This document shows positions 32,956-40,914 of a stretch of DNA of 64,000 nucleotides, in pieces. The DNA lies in the NCBI RefSeq assembly GCF_001941845.1, contig NZ_CP018870.1, positions 3,281,501 to 3,345,500 of the forward strand, written 5' to 3'. Under the pieces are notes generated by a model. That model ran no database searches. It saw only the letters and a list, made by a program, of their open reading frames with translations, and was not told the origin of the DNA. Both the position numbers and the translations under genes were made by a program. Source of the stretch: Streptomyces sp. TN58. GTDB taxonomy: Bacteria > Actinomycetota > Actinomycetes > Streptomycetales > Streptomycetaceae. Position 1 is the first letter of the stretch, and every line of letters begins with the position of its first letter.

Positions 32956-33852
32956 TCACCCGGAGGGGTGGGGCTCGGGGGTTTTCGCGGTGCAGGCGCG
33001 GCAGCGGCCGGGTTCGGGGCCGCGGAAGGCGTGGTCGCAGGCGTCGCAGTTCCGCAGCGGATGCCTGACGACGTCCGGTGGCGGCAGGGCGCTGAACGGC
33101 GGCACGGGCGGCAGCTGGGCCGCGAGGCGGTGGGCCAGGAAGGCGGCCGGACGGTACAGGGGCACCGGCAGGCGGTCCGCCAGGGCGTGGCGTACGGCGC
33201 TCGGCGACAGGTCGCGCTCCAGCCAGGCCGCGACCCCCGGGGCGAGGTGCTCGACATCCGTGGCGGACAGCAGCAGGCGTGGGTCCGCGCGGTGCAGGCC
33301 GGCAAGGACCTCGACGGCGGAACGGAGCAGGTCGGGGGCCGGGTAGGCGGGCTGCGGCACGTCGGGGAGGGCACGGCGCGGCGGCTCGTTCTGGCGGCGG
33401 GCGGGGCGCCGGGCCTGTGGCTTCGGCGCCGACGGCCCGTCCGGGTCGCCGGACCGGCCCGGCTGGTTGCAGGAGACGGTGCGGGTGACGACGCGGCCGG
33501 TGCCGGTGCGCTCGCGGGTACGGCGCAGGTAGCCGTGGGCCTCCAGCTCGCGCAGGGCCGTCGCGATCCGCGTCTTCCCCTCGGGGAACCGGGCCGCCAG
33601 GGTCCTGATGTCGACGAGCGCACCGCCGGGCAGGGACTGGATGTGCACGGCCAGGCCGATGGCCAGCAGCGACAGCTCGGCGTGCTGGGCGAGGTGGTTG
33701 CCGATCACGGTGAACCGGCCGGTGTGGCGGGAGTTTTCGTGGATGACGCCGCCGCCGGAGCGGCGGGGCGCGCGAATGCCCCGGGAAGGGTGGTTTTCCT
33801 CGGCGTCACGGGACGGGGCGTGCGGGGGCACGCTAGGGTTCTGGGTATCCAT
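32956..33852 (-). CDS. Winged-helix DNA-binding protein
   Basis: 298 residues. After a disordered start, a conserved block (HTGRFTVIGNHLAQHAELSLLAIGLAVHIQSLPGG, then VDIRTLAARFPEGKTRIATALRELEAHGYLRR) is a winged helix, typical of a large Streptomyces-specific family annotated only as helix-turn-helix protein. The C-terminal quarter has a zinc-ribbon-like NCDACDHAF...CRACTAK motif. The family is probably regulatory; targets are unknown. ATG chosen at MDTQNPSV; an upstream in-frame start is possible. Confidence 0.75.
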   Translation of the reverse strand: MDTQNPSVPPHAPSRDAEENHPSRGIRAPRRSGGGVIHENSRHTGRFTVIGNHLAQHAELSLLAIGLAVHIQSLPGGALVDIRTLAARFPEGKTRIATALRELEAHGYLRRTRERTGTGRVVTRTVSCNQPGRSGDPDGPSAPKPQARRPARRQNEPPRRALPDVPQPAYPAPDLLRSAVEVLAGLHRADPRLLLSATDVEHLAPGVAAWLERDLSPSAVRHALADRLPVPLYRPAAFLAHRLAAQLPPVPPFSALPPPDVVRHPLRNCDACDHAFRGPEPGRCRACTAKTPEPHPSG

Positions 33853-34216
33853 CTGGGAAGCGCCTACTTCCTCGGTGGTCAGGCCCCCGCACTGGGATTG
33901 CGCTCCCGGCGGGGGCCGACGCATGTCAGCGGTGTGTGGTCTGTCGCGCTGAGCGTAGATCAGGCAACCCGCCCCGAAGCCAGCCAAGTTGGGCATATTC
34001 ACTCAAGCGAGTGAGTGTGCGTCACGGGGCGGGAGGGGTGGGGTTTGGTGTGGTGCTTTCTCCCCGTGTCTTGAGTTCTGGGACCGTCCCCGCCACCGGC
34101 GTCCCGTTGCACGGGCGCCGGTCCCGGTCGCCGCCCCCGACCCGCCTTCCTACGATGGGAAGGTCGGCTCGGGGATCAGGACACCGCTCGGGGACGTGGC
34201 TCAGAGGTGATCGCGC
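33853..34216. promoter_or_regulatory. Divergent promoter region of the winged-helix and serine hydrolase genes
   Basis: 364 bases with no gene. A short dyad CACTC-AAGC-GAGTG lies at 34000-34013, near AT-rich GCATATTCACTC. It is a possible operator or part of a promoter; nothing else stands out. Confidence 0.5.
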
Positions 34217-35452
34217 ATGGGCCGGTACCGCACGCCCACCGTCATGGCCGCCGCCTCCCTCCTGCTGACGGCGCTGTGCGCCGGCCAGGCCCCCGCCGCC
34301 GCACCGCCGGCCCGGGTCGGCATCGACGACGTGATCGCCGAGAAGCTCGACGACGCGATCACCGCGGCCATGCGCGAGGCCGGCATCCCCGGTGTCGGCG
34401 TCGGCCTGTGGATCGACGGCGACGAGGCCTACGTACGCTCCTTCGGCACCGCCGACAAGACCACCGGCATCCCGATCAAGACCGACATGCACACCCGCAT
34501 CGGCAGCGTCACCAAGACCTTCACCGTCACCGGCGTCCTCCAGCTCGTCGACGACGGGAAGGTACGCCTCGACGCGCCGATCTCGACGTACCTCGACGGG
34601 GTGCCCGGCGGCGACCGCATCACCGTGCGGCAGCTCGCCGAGATGCGCAGCGGTCTCTACAACTACACCGAGGACCCGCGCTGGACGGCCGCCTTCAAGG
34701 CCGACCCGTACCGCGCCTGGACCCCGCAGCAGCTGCTGGACATCGCCTTCCGGCACCCCGCGGACTTCCCGCCGGGCGCGCGGTGGGAGTACTCCAACAC
34801 CAACACCATCCTGCTCGGGCTGCTCGTGGAGAAGGTCAGCGGCCAGCCGCTGCACACCTACCTTGAGCAGCACGTCCTCGCACCGGCCGGCCTGGACGCG
34901 ACGTCACTGCCGACCGGCGCCGAGATCACCAGCCCGTACGTGCACGGCTACACGGACTTCACTCCGGACGGCGCGACCGTCGACGCCTCCCAGTGGAACC
35001 CGTCCTGGGGCTGGGCGGCCGGCGCGATGATCTCCACCATCGACGACCTGCACGGCTGGGTCCCGACCCTGGTCGGCGGCCGGCTCCCGGACGGCGACCG
35101 GCTGCTGGAGCCGGGCACCCAGGCCCAGCGGCTGCGCATGCTGCCCACCGGCCACCCCGACGTGGGCTACGGACTCGGCATCGCCGCCATCAAGGGCTGG
35201 ATCGGCCACAACGGCGAGCTGCCCGGCTACGAGACCATCGCCGTCCGCCACCCGCAGAACCGCGCCACCCTGGTGATCATCGTGAACAGCGACATCGACG
35301 GGAAGTACGGCAGCCTCAGCTCCCTCATCGCCAACAGGATCACCAACATCGTGACCCCGAAGCACGTCTGGTCCCTCCCGGAAGCCGCCCAGCCGAACCC
35401 GATCCCGAACCCTTCCACGCCCTCCACGCCCCCGGCGTCCCCGAAGCCGTAG
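34217..35452 (+). CDS. Secreted beta-lactamase-fold serine hydrolase (DD-peptidase-like)
   Basis: 411 residues. Signal peptide about 1-28 (MAAASLLLTALCAGQAPAAA). The serine beta-lactamase/class C fold triad is complete: SVTK (Ser97, Lys100), YSN (Tyr192) and HNG (about 331, in place of KTG). Such proteins are D-alanyl-D-alanine carboxypeptidases or esterases acting outside the membrane. The C-terminal 25 residues are a Pro/Ser/Thr tail. The start ATG follows GAGGTGATC. It may assist the cell-wall hydrolases elsewhere in the window, but this is not shown. Confidence 0.88.
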   Translation: MGRYRTPTVMAAASLLLTALCAGQAPAAAPPARVGIDDVIAEKLDDAITAAMREAGIPGVGVGLWIDGDEAYVRSFGTADKTTGIPIKTDMHTRIGSVTKTFTVTGVLQLVDDGKVRLDAPISTYLDGVPGGDRITVRQLAEMRSGLYNYTEDPRWTAAFKADPYRAWTPQQLLDIAFRHPADFPPGARWEYSNTNTILLGLLVEKVSGQPLHTYLEQHVLAPAGLDATSLPTGAEITSPYVHGYTDFTPDGATVDASQWNPSWGWAAGAMISTIDDLHGWVPTLVGGRLPDGDRLLEPGTQAQRLRMLPTGHPDVGYGLGIAAIKGWIGHNGELPGYETIAVRHPQNRATLVIIVNSDIDGKYGSLSSLIANRITNIVTPKHVWSLPEAAQPNPIPNPSTPSTPPASPKP

Positions 35453-35491
35453 CCCGCGGCGGGGCCGCAACCCAACATCTTCATCAGCCTT

Positions 35492-35761
35492 CTAGGCCGC
35501 CGGCCGGCCCTTCGGGCGGCGCAGGCCGGCCGCGGTGAGCCGGCGGACGAGTTCCTTGCTGCCGACCTCCACCGCGCCCGCCCCGACGGCGTCGGCGTAG
35601 CGGTACGAGGGCACGTCGTAGTGGTCCCGCTCGAAGGCCCGTGGCGGGCAGCCGATGCCCGCCGCGAAGGCGTGCAGCTCCTCGTACGAGACGTCGCTGA
35701 CCAGGTGCGACCACATGCGGCCGTGGCCCGGCCAGGTCGGCGGGTCGATGTAGACGGTCAC
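35492..35761 (-). CDS. DUF4031 family protein
   Basis: 89 residues, GTG start. The family pattern VTVYIDPPTWPGHGRMWSHL...SYEELHAFAAGIG and FERDHYDVPSYRYADAV is complete. Size is normal for DUF4031. It lies 7 bases downstream of the hypothetical gene at 35769 in the same direction and is presumably in its operon. Function is unknown. Confidence 0.85.
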   Translation of the reverse strand: MTVYIDPPTWPGHGRMWSHLVSDVSYEELHAFAAGIGCPPRAFERDHYDVPSYRYADAVGAGAVEVGSKELVRRLTAAGLRRPKGRPAA

Positions 35762-35768
35762 CGGCGGC

Positions 35769-36143
35769 TCACCTGAGGCCGAAGACCGGGCCGAGGCCGC
35801 CGACGGCGGCCACGCGCACGCCCGCCTCCGAGCACACCCAGTGCGGATCGGGTCCCAGCTCCGGCTCCACGTCCAGCGCGTGCGGATCGCCATGGCTGCA
35901 CACCGGGCACAGCGGCCAGCGCCCGTACTTCTCCAGCAGCGAGTCCTGTACGTCCTGGGCGACGAGCCCCGCCAGGTAGTCGACGCCCTCCGGCCACTGC
36001 TCCACCCACCACCGGCGGTGCGTGACCGAGTCCTCGACGAGGGAGACGACATCGGCATCGGCGACCTCACCGGCGGCGAGATCGGCGAGCACGAGTGCGC
36101 GGGCGACGTGCAGCGCCTGTTCCAGGGGGGTCGTTCGGTCCAT
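35769..36143 (-). CDS. Hypothetical protein, 124 residues
   Basis: Acidic cytosolic protein. The first 70 residues are helical (ALHVARALVLADLAAGEVADADVVSLVEDSV), followed by CPVCSHGDPHALDVEP, a CxxC pair with a further Cys (WVCSEAG) that could bind zinc. It is the first gene of a two-gene operon with DUF4031. I recognise it as a conserved Streptomyces hypothetical but cannot assign a role. Confidence 0.65.
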   Translation of the reverse strand: MDRTTPLEQALHVARALVLADLAAGEVADADVVSLVEDSVTHRRWWVEQWPEGVDYLAGLVAQDVQDSLLEKYGRWPLCPVCSHGDPHALDVEPELGPDPHWVCSEAGVRVAAVGGLGPVFGLR

Positions 36144-36217
36144 GGGCCCATTGTGGACCCGCCGGCAGCCGCTGACGAAGGCCTCTTGTCCCGCTCACCC
36201 GTGGGCCCAATGGCGGA

Positions 36218-36257
36218 TTGACCCCCACCCCGCCTGAAAAATAGCTTTCCAGGCGTG
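36218..36257 (+). promoter_or_regulatory. Promoter with overlapping operator-like dyad, upstream of murQ
   Basis: TTGACC (36218-36223) and ATAGCT (36241-36246) are 17 bases apart. An imperfect inverted repeat CGCCTGAAA...TTTCCAGGCG at 36231-36255 covers the -10 region. A GTG follows at the predicted transcription start (36255), the signature of a leaderless message. TGAAA-type dyads are typical of RpiR-family operators, and the next functional gene is murQ. Confidence 0.55.
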
Positions 36258-36866
36258 ACCAAGGAGCCGAAAGGAACTCCCGGCCGCCCGCCCGGAGGCC
36301 CACCAGGGGCGGCCGCCGGCGGCCCCGGGCGCGTTTCGAAAGTCTCGTCCGGCTCGCGGTGCCCGGTGCGGCCTCCCGCCGCGTTGCCCTTACCGCCCGC
36401 GTACGACCCGTACGCGGGCGCCCCTCCGCCGTGCGAGGCACCGCACCCAAGACCCCGCGAACACCGCCCTTCGGGGCTCGGCCGGCGGACCGTCACGACT
36501 GCCCGCCGGGGCTCGGCGGGGCGGCGGATCGTGTGCGCGACCGCCGCCCGCCGAAGTTCGGCTCGGCAGGACGGCAGAGCCTCCGCCCGACCGCCTACGG
36601 AGCCCCGGCTCCGCAGGACGCCGGAGCATCCGGGGGATCCCGACCGCAGCCGCCGCACCGCAGGGCGGCAGAGCCTCCGCGAAGCCGCCCGCCGGTACCG
36701 CCGGCCGGAAGCCCCGCCGGATGGCACCGGTCCGCCGCGCCGCCGGTGGGTGTCCTCGCTCCCGGACCCCACCGCCACGCCGCCGCCGTAACGCCACGGC
36801 AACCGCAGCCCGCAGCCCGCGGCCCGCAGCCGCAGTCACCCCCGAACCGCCGGAGGCCCCCGCCCC
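36258..36866. other. Gene-free GC-rich stretch upstream of murQ
   Basis: 609 bases with no frame showing normal Streptomyces codon bias. The forward frame from GTG 36255 is open for 178 codons but is Pro/Arg/Gly-rich and includes a TTA; I do not regard it as coding beyond the first 20 or so codons. It contains a perfect 12-bp-arm hairpin (36394-36420), two copies of GGCAGAGCCTCCGC (about 36575 and 36666) and CCCGCAG-type repeats near 36800. A RpiR-type regulator gene is often found at this place in relatives. Confidence 0.5.
36394..36420. terminator. Perfect hairpin upstream of murQ
   Basis: Arms CGCCCGCGTACG and CGTACGCGGGCG are perfectly complementary with loop ACC. It could attenuate the transcript that starts near 36255 or terminate it. 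Confidence 0.5.
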
Positions 36867-37796
36867 ATGACCGCTCACGCCGAACTCCGCGCCCAGCTGG
36901 AAACCCTCACCACCGAGGCCTTCCGTCCCGAACTCGCCGAGATCGACCGGCTGTCCACCCTCGACATCGCCCGCACCATGAACGCCGAGGACGCCACCGT
37001 CCCGGCCGCCGTCGCCGCCCAGCTCCCGCACATCGCCGCCGCCATCGACGCGATCGCCGAGCGGATGGCCCGCGGCGGCCGCCTCGTCTACGCCGGCGCC
37101 GGCACCGCAGGGCGGATGGGCGTCCTGGACGCCAGCGAGTGCCCGCCCACCTTCAACACCGACCCCGCCGACGTCGTCGGCCTCATCGCCGGCGGCCCCT
37201 CCGCCATGGTCAAGGCCGTCGAGGGCGCCGAGGACTCCCCGCAACTCGCCGCCGACGACCTCGCCGCGCTGCGCATCGGTCCGGACGACACCGTCATCGG
37301 CATCTCCGCCTCCGGCCGCACCCCGTACGCGATCGGCGCCGTCACCGCCGCCCGCGACCGCGGCGCGCTCACCGTCGGCCTGTCCTGCAACGCCGGCTCG
37401 GCGCTCGCCGCCGCCGCCGACCACGGCATCGAGGTCGTCGTCGGCCCGGAACTCCTCACCGGCTCCACCCGCCTGAAGGCCGGTACCGCGCAGAAGCTCG
37501 TCCTCAACCTCATCTCGACGATCACCATGATCCGCCTGGGCAAGACCTACGGAAACCTCATGGTCGACATGCGCTCCACCAACGACAAGCTCCGCGCCCG
37601 CGCCCGCCGCATCGTCGCCCTGGCAACCGGCGCGTCCGACGAGGAGATCGAGGCCGCGCTGACCGCCACCGGCGGCGAGGTCAAGAACGCCGTCCTCGTC
37701 GTCCTCGCAGACGTCGACGGCCCGACCGCCGCCGAACTCCTCGCCGCCTCCCGCGGCCACCTCCGCGCGGCACTCGCCCACGCCCGGACCCGCTGA
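36867..37796 (+). CDS. murQ: N-acetylmuramic acid 6-phosphate etherase
   Basis: 309 residues, cytosolic SIS-domain enzyme. It cleaves the lactyl ether of MurNAc-6-phosphate to GlcNAc-6-phosphate and D-lactate during cell-wall recycling. Signatures: ERMARGGRLVYAGAGTAGRMG, LDASECPPTFNTDP (with the catalytic Glu), GISASGRTPYAIGAV and the C-terminal NLMVDMRSTNDKLRARARRI. Full length. It lies 31 bases upstream of a PTS EIIBC gene, which would deliver the phosphorylated substrate. The product feeds nagA, present 22 kb away. Confidence 0.95.
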   Translation: MTAHAELRAQLETLTTEAFRPELAEIDRLSTLDIARTMNAEDATVPAAVAAQLPHIAAAIDAIAERMARGGRLVYAGAGTAGRMGVLDASECPPTFNTDPADVVGLIAGGPSAMVKAVEGAEDSPQLAADDLAALRIGPDDTVIGISASGRTPYAIGAVTAARDRGALTVGLSCNAGSALAAAADHGIEVVVGPELLTGSTRLKAGTAQKLVLNLISTITMIRLGKTYGNLMVDMRSTNDKLRARARRIVALATGASDEEIEAALTATGGEVKNAVLVVLADVDGPTAAELLAASRGHLRAALAHARTR

Positions 37797-37827
37797 CCCC
37801 ACCCCCTACGGCAAGGCGACCACCACC

Positions 37828-39417
37828 ATGTCCACAGATCCCACCCAGCCCCCTGCATCCACCCCGTCCACCCCGGCCGCCCCGGCCGCCGACAAGAACC
37901 GCGCCACGGCCGCCGCGATCCTCCCCCTGGTCGGCGGCCCGGACAACGTCGCCTCGATCGCGCACTGCATGACCCGCCTGCGCATCTCGCTGCGCGACCG
38001 CTCACTCGTACAGGACGAGGCCCTGAAGGCCCTCCCGGCGGTGCTGGGCGTCGTCGAGGACGACACCTACCAGATCGTGCTCGGCCCGGGCGCCGTCGCC
38101 CGCGTCACGCCGGAGTTCCAGGCGCTCGTCGAGGAGGGCCGCACGACGGCGCCGCCCGCCACCACCCCCCGGCCCGCCACCGCGCCCCCACCCGTCACCG
38201 CCGACGAACTCGCCGCGCAGGGAGCGGCCCTGAAAGAGGCCCAGAAGGCCCGCAACGCCACCCCCTTCAAGCTGATGCTGCGCCGCGTCGCGAACATCTT
38301 CGTGCCGCTGATCCCGGCCCTCATCGGCTGCGGGATCATCGCCGGCCTCAACGGCCTGCTCATGAACTTCGGCCTGCTGCCCTCGGTCTCTCCGGCCCTC
38401 GCCGCGATCGGGTCCGGCTTCATGTCGCTGATCGCGGTGTTCGTCGGCTACAACACCGCCAAGGAGTTCGGCGGCACCCCGATCCTCGGCGGCGCGGTCG
38501 CCGCGATCATCGTCTTCCCGGGCGTCGCGAAGATCACCGCCTTCGGTACGGAGCTCAGGCCGGGCCAGGGCGGCGTACTCGGCGCGCTGGCCGCCGCCCT
38601 GCTCGCCGTGTACGTGGAGAAGCGCTGCCGGTGCCTGGTCCCGGAGGCCCTGGACGTCCTGGTCACCCCCACCCTCACCGTGCTGATCTCGGGCCTGGTC
38701 ACCCTCTTCGGCCTGATGTTCCTCGCCGGTGAGGCCTCCGCCGCCATCGGCGCCTTCGCCGACGGGCTGCTGTCCACGGGCGGTGCGTTCGCGGGGCTGG
38801 TGCTGGGCGGGCTCTTCCTGCCGCTGGTGATGCTCGGCCTGCACCAGGCCCTGATCCCCATCCACACCACCCTCATCGAGCAGTCCGGACACACCGTCCT
38901 GCTGCCGATCCTCGCCATGGCGGGCGCGGGCCAGGTCGGCGCGGCCATCGCCGTCCACTACCGGCTCCCGCGCAACGGCTCGCTGCGAGCCACCATCAAG
39001 TCGGCCCTCCCGGCGGGCTTCCTCGGCGTCGGCGAACCGCTGATCTACGGCGTCTCCCTGCCACTCGGCCGCCCCTTCGTCACCGCGTGCGTCGGCGGCG
39101 CGGCCGGCGGAGCCTTCGTCGGCCTCTTCAACCAGCTCGGCACCGCCTTCGGCTCCACCGCCATCGGCCCCTCCGGCTGGGCCCTCTTCCCCCTGCTGGA
39201 GGGCAGTTCGAGCCTGGGCGTGACCGTCGCGGTCTACGCGGGCGGCCTGCTGACCGGCTACCTCGTCGGCTTCGCCGCCACCTACTTCTTCGGCTTCACC
39301 CGCCAGATGCTGACCGACCTCAACACCGACCCCGCGCCGGCCCCGACACCCCCCGACCCGGCCGACCCGGCCGACCCGGCCCGAGAACCGATGACCGGCG
39401 CGGTGGGCGCCCGTTGA
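37828..39417 (+). CDS. PTS EIIBC component, MurNAc/sucrose family (MurP-like)
   Basis: 529 residues. The IIB domain (about 20-95) carries the phosphorylated Cys in SIAHCMTRLRI (residue 47). The IIC domain begins at about 145 (FVPLIPALIGCGIIAGL) with around ten membrane helices and the conserved GVGEPLIYGVSLPLGRPF motif. The family includes MurP and sucrose/trehalose EIIBC; adjacency to murQ makes MurNAc the likely substrate. No IIA domain is attached, so it must borrow a EIIA (Crr-like) encoded elsewhere, as E. coli MurP does. The C-terminus has (ADP)-type low-complexity repeats. Confidence 0.85.
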   Translation: MSTDPTQPPASTPSTPAAPAADKNRATAAAILPLVGGPDNVASIAHCMTRLRISLRDRSLVQDEALKALPAVLGVVEDDTYQIVLGPGAVARVTPEFQALVEEGRTTAPPATTPRPATAPPPVTADELAAQGAALKEAQKARNATPFKLMLRRVANIFVPLIPALIGCGIIAGLNGLLMNFGLLPSVSPALAAIGSGFMSLIAVFVGYNTAKEFGGTPILGGAVAAIIVFPGVAKITAFGTELRPGQGGVLGALAAALLAVYVEKRCRCLVPEALDVLVTPTLTVLISGLVTLFGLMFLAGEASAAIGAFADGLLSTGGAFAGLVLGGLFLPLVMLGLHQALIPIHTTLIEQSGHTVLLPILAMAGAGQVGAAIAVHYRLPRNGSLRATIKSALPAGFLGVGEPLIYGVSLPLGRPFVTACVGGAAGGAFVGLFNQLGTAFGSTAIGPSGWALFPLLEGSSSLGVTVAVYAGGLLTGYLVGFAATYFFGFTRQMLTDLNTDPAPAPTPPDPADPADPAREPMTGAVGAR

Positions 39418-39477
39418 CTCCGCCGACACCCAAGAACCGTGGCTGCGCTTCCGTGAGGCAGCGGGGATGATCGGAGC

Positions 39478-40083
39478 ATGATCGACTCCATACCTCCGGT
39501 CGTACCGGCCGGCCGGATGCGGGAGCTTGCCCAGCCCGCACTCGTCCTACCCGGCGGGATGTGCCTGCGCCCCTGGACCGCCGACGACGCGCCCGCGCTC
39601 GTGGCGGCCTTCCCCGACCCGGACATCCGGCACTGGAACCGCCCGAGCCGCCTCGACCTGCCCGGGGCCGAGGCGCGGATCGCCCTCTGGCACGAACGCT
39701 GGCAGGCCGAGAAGGCCGGGATCTGGGCGATCGCGCCCGAGGGCGGCCGGGCCGTCGGCCTGATCGGCATCGCCGACATCGACCTGGCGGGCGGCAGCGG
39801 CGAGATCCTGTACTGGCTGCTGCCCGAGGGCCGCGGAACCGGCGTCATGGTGAAGGCCACCGACCGGCTGGCCCGCTGGGCCTTCGAAGACCTCGGCCTG
39901 CACCGCGTCCGCATCACCCACTCGGTCGCCAACCCGGCCTCCTGCGCCGTCGCGACGAAGGCCGGCTTCCCCCTGGAGGGCACCATGCGCGGCGCCCTAC
40001 TCCACGCGGACGGCTGGCACGACGAACACCTCCACGCCCGCCTCCGCACGGACCCGGCCCCACCCCGGCCAGGGAACCTGTGA
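39478..40083 (+). CDS. GNAT family N-acetyltransferase (RimJ/RimL-like)
   Basis: 201 residues. Acetyl-CoA fold: LRPWTADDAPALVAAFPDPDI at the start of the domain, GLIGIADIDLAGGSGEILYWLLPEGRGTGVM with the Q/RxxGxG/A-like loop, and ATKAGFPLEGTMRGALLHADGWHDEHLHARL, the RimJ/RimL ending. It acetylates an amine, possibly a protein N-terminus or an antibiotic. It stands alone 60 bases after the PTS gene. Confidence 0.88.
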   Translation: MIDSIPPVVPAGRMRELAQPALVLPGGMCLRPWTADDAPALVAAFPDPDIRHWNRPSRLDLPGAEARIALWHERWQAEKAGIWAIAPEGGRAVGLIGIADIDLAGGSGEILYWLLPEGRGTGVMVKATDRLARWAFEDLGLHRVRITHSVANPASCAVATKAGFPLEGTMRGALLHADGWHDEHLHARLRTDPAPPRPGNL

Positions 40084-40187
40084 CCTTGCCGATGCCGTCA
40101 TGGTCGGCGTCCAGTCGAAGCCTCGGGGTACGGTTCGGCCGCGTGCGTGGTCTTCCGCGCTGCGCACACGTCGCGAGCGGGACCCGG

Positions 40188-40400
40188 TCACCGCCACGCA
40201 CCCCGCATCACGTCCGGGTCGCGGAGGCCGTCGAAAACGCCCTCGTCCATCAGCTCCACGAAGCGCCGCCGCCGGGCAGCGGCCACGAACTCAGCCAACG
40301 CTCCGTTGACGGTCGCTCGCTTCGTCGTCGTACCCGGTATCTCCGCCGCTTCGGCAAGGAATGCATCAAGCGGGCGAACCCGCCCCTCACGCTCCGGCAT
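40188..40400 (-). CDS. VapB-like antitoxin remnant, 70 residues
   Basis: The central and C-terminal parts (FLAEAAEIPGTTTKRATVNGAL, RRRRFVELMDEGVFDGLRDPDVMRGAWR) fit VapB-type antitoxins that pair with PIN-domain VapC toxins. The usual N-terminal beta-strand (T-x-I-D-x-D-D) is replaced by unrelated EREGRVRPLD, which may spoil dimeric DNA binding. No PIN toxin gene follows; the next sequence is the convergent GNAT gene. The start overlaps the 65-residue ORF upstream by 14 bases. Confidence 0.6.
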   Translation of the reverse strand: MPEREGRVRPLDAFLAEAAEIPGTTTKRATVNGALAEFVAAARRRRFVELMDEGVFDGLRDPDVMRGAWR

Positions 40401-40584
40401 CGTCGGCTCCGTACCGCTGGCACCCCGGCGGCGGAGGGTCCGGCGGCCCGCCCCTCCACCCGGCGTCGGCGAGGCCCTTCTCCAGCCAGCACAGCTTCCA
40501 GGCCAGCTCGAACTCCCAGCTCCGCGCGAACTCGAAGAACCCCTCCAGCGCCGCCTCCACCCGGAGCCGGTCGCACTCGCTCAC
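40387..40584 (-). CDS. Hypothetical protein, 65 residues
   Basis: ATG overlaps the stop of the upstream gene by ATGA, which suggests coupling. Aromatic-rich helical start (ALEGFFEFARSWEFELAWKL) and a Pro-rich tail. It may be a degraded or variable accessory product. No family is recognised. Confidence 0.5.
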   Translation of the reverse strand: MSECDRLRVEAALEGFFEFARSWEFELAWKLCWLEKGLADAGWRGGPPDPPPPGCQRYGADDAGA

Positions 40585-40799
40585 GGGTGGGCCCGCTCAT
40601 GGAGTACGGCGGCCAGCCGCAGCGCGGTGTCCAGATTGCAGCGGCCGAGGTCGACCAGCGGCAGCCCGTACGTACCGGCCGCCGAAACCCGTTCCACGCC
40701 CAGGGAGGGGAACACCACACCCACCCCGTCCAGCGCCTCCTTCAACTCCCGTACGGCCTCCTCGACCGCCCGCATCCGCTCCGTGGGGGAGAGCACCAT
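40581..40799 (-). CDS. Small protein of the Scr1/DUF397-associated type, 72 residues
   Basis: Helical N-terminus (ERMRAVEEAVRELKEALDGVGVVFPSL) and a C-terminal segment LPLVDLGRCNLDTALRLAAVL that I know from small ORFs adjacent to XRE/DUF397 loci in Streptomyces. It is divergent from the XRE regulator gene and first of a row of three overlapping small genes. Function unknown. Confidence 0.6.
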   Translation of the reverse strand: MVLSPTERMRAVEEAVRELKEALDGVGVVFPSLGVERVSAAGTYGLPLVDLGRCNLDTALRLAAVLHERAHP

Positions 40800-40914
40800 G
40801 ACATGTCACCTTTCTACTTTGCGTGGTCGGGTTCTGCACACAGAGTGGTGATCCGCTGGCTAGCCTTTCAAGGAAGCACCGAGAACAACCCCACCTGTTG
40901 GCCCTGGAGTTGCC

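Noticed and set aside
36255..36791. Open frame of 178 codons upstream of murQ on the + strand
   Set aside because: The product is Pro/Arg/Gly-rich, codon usage is not Streptomyces-like beyond the first codons, and no family is recognisable. Kept only as a possible relic of a regulator.
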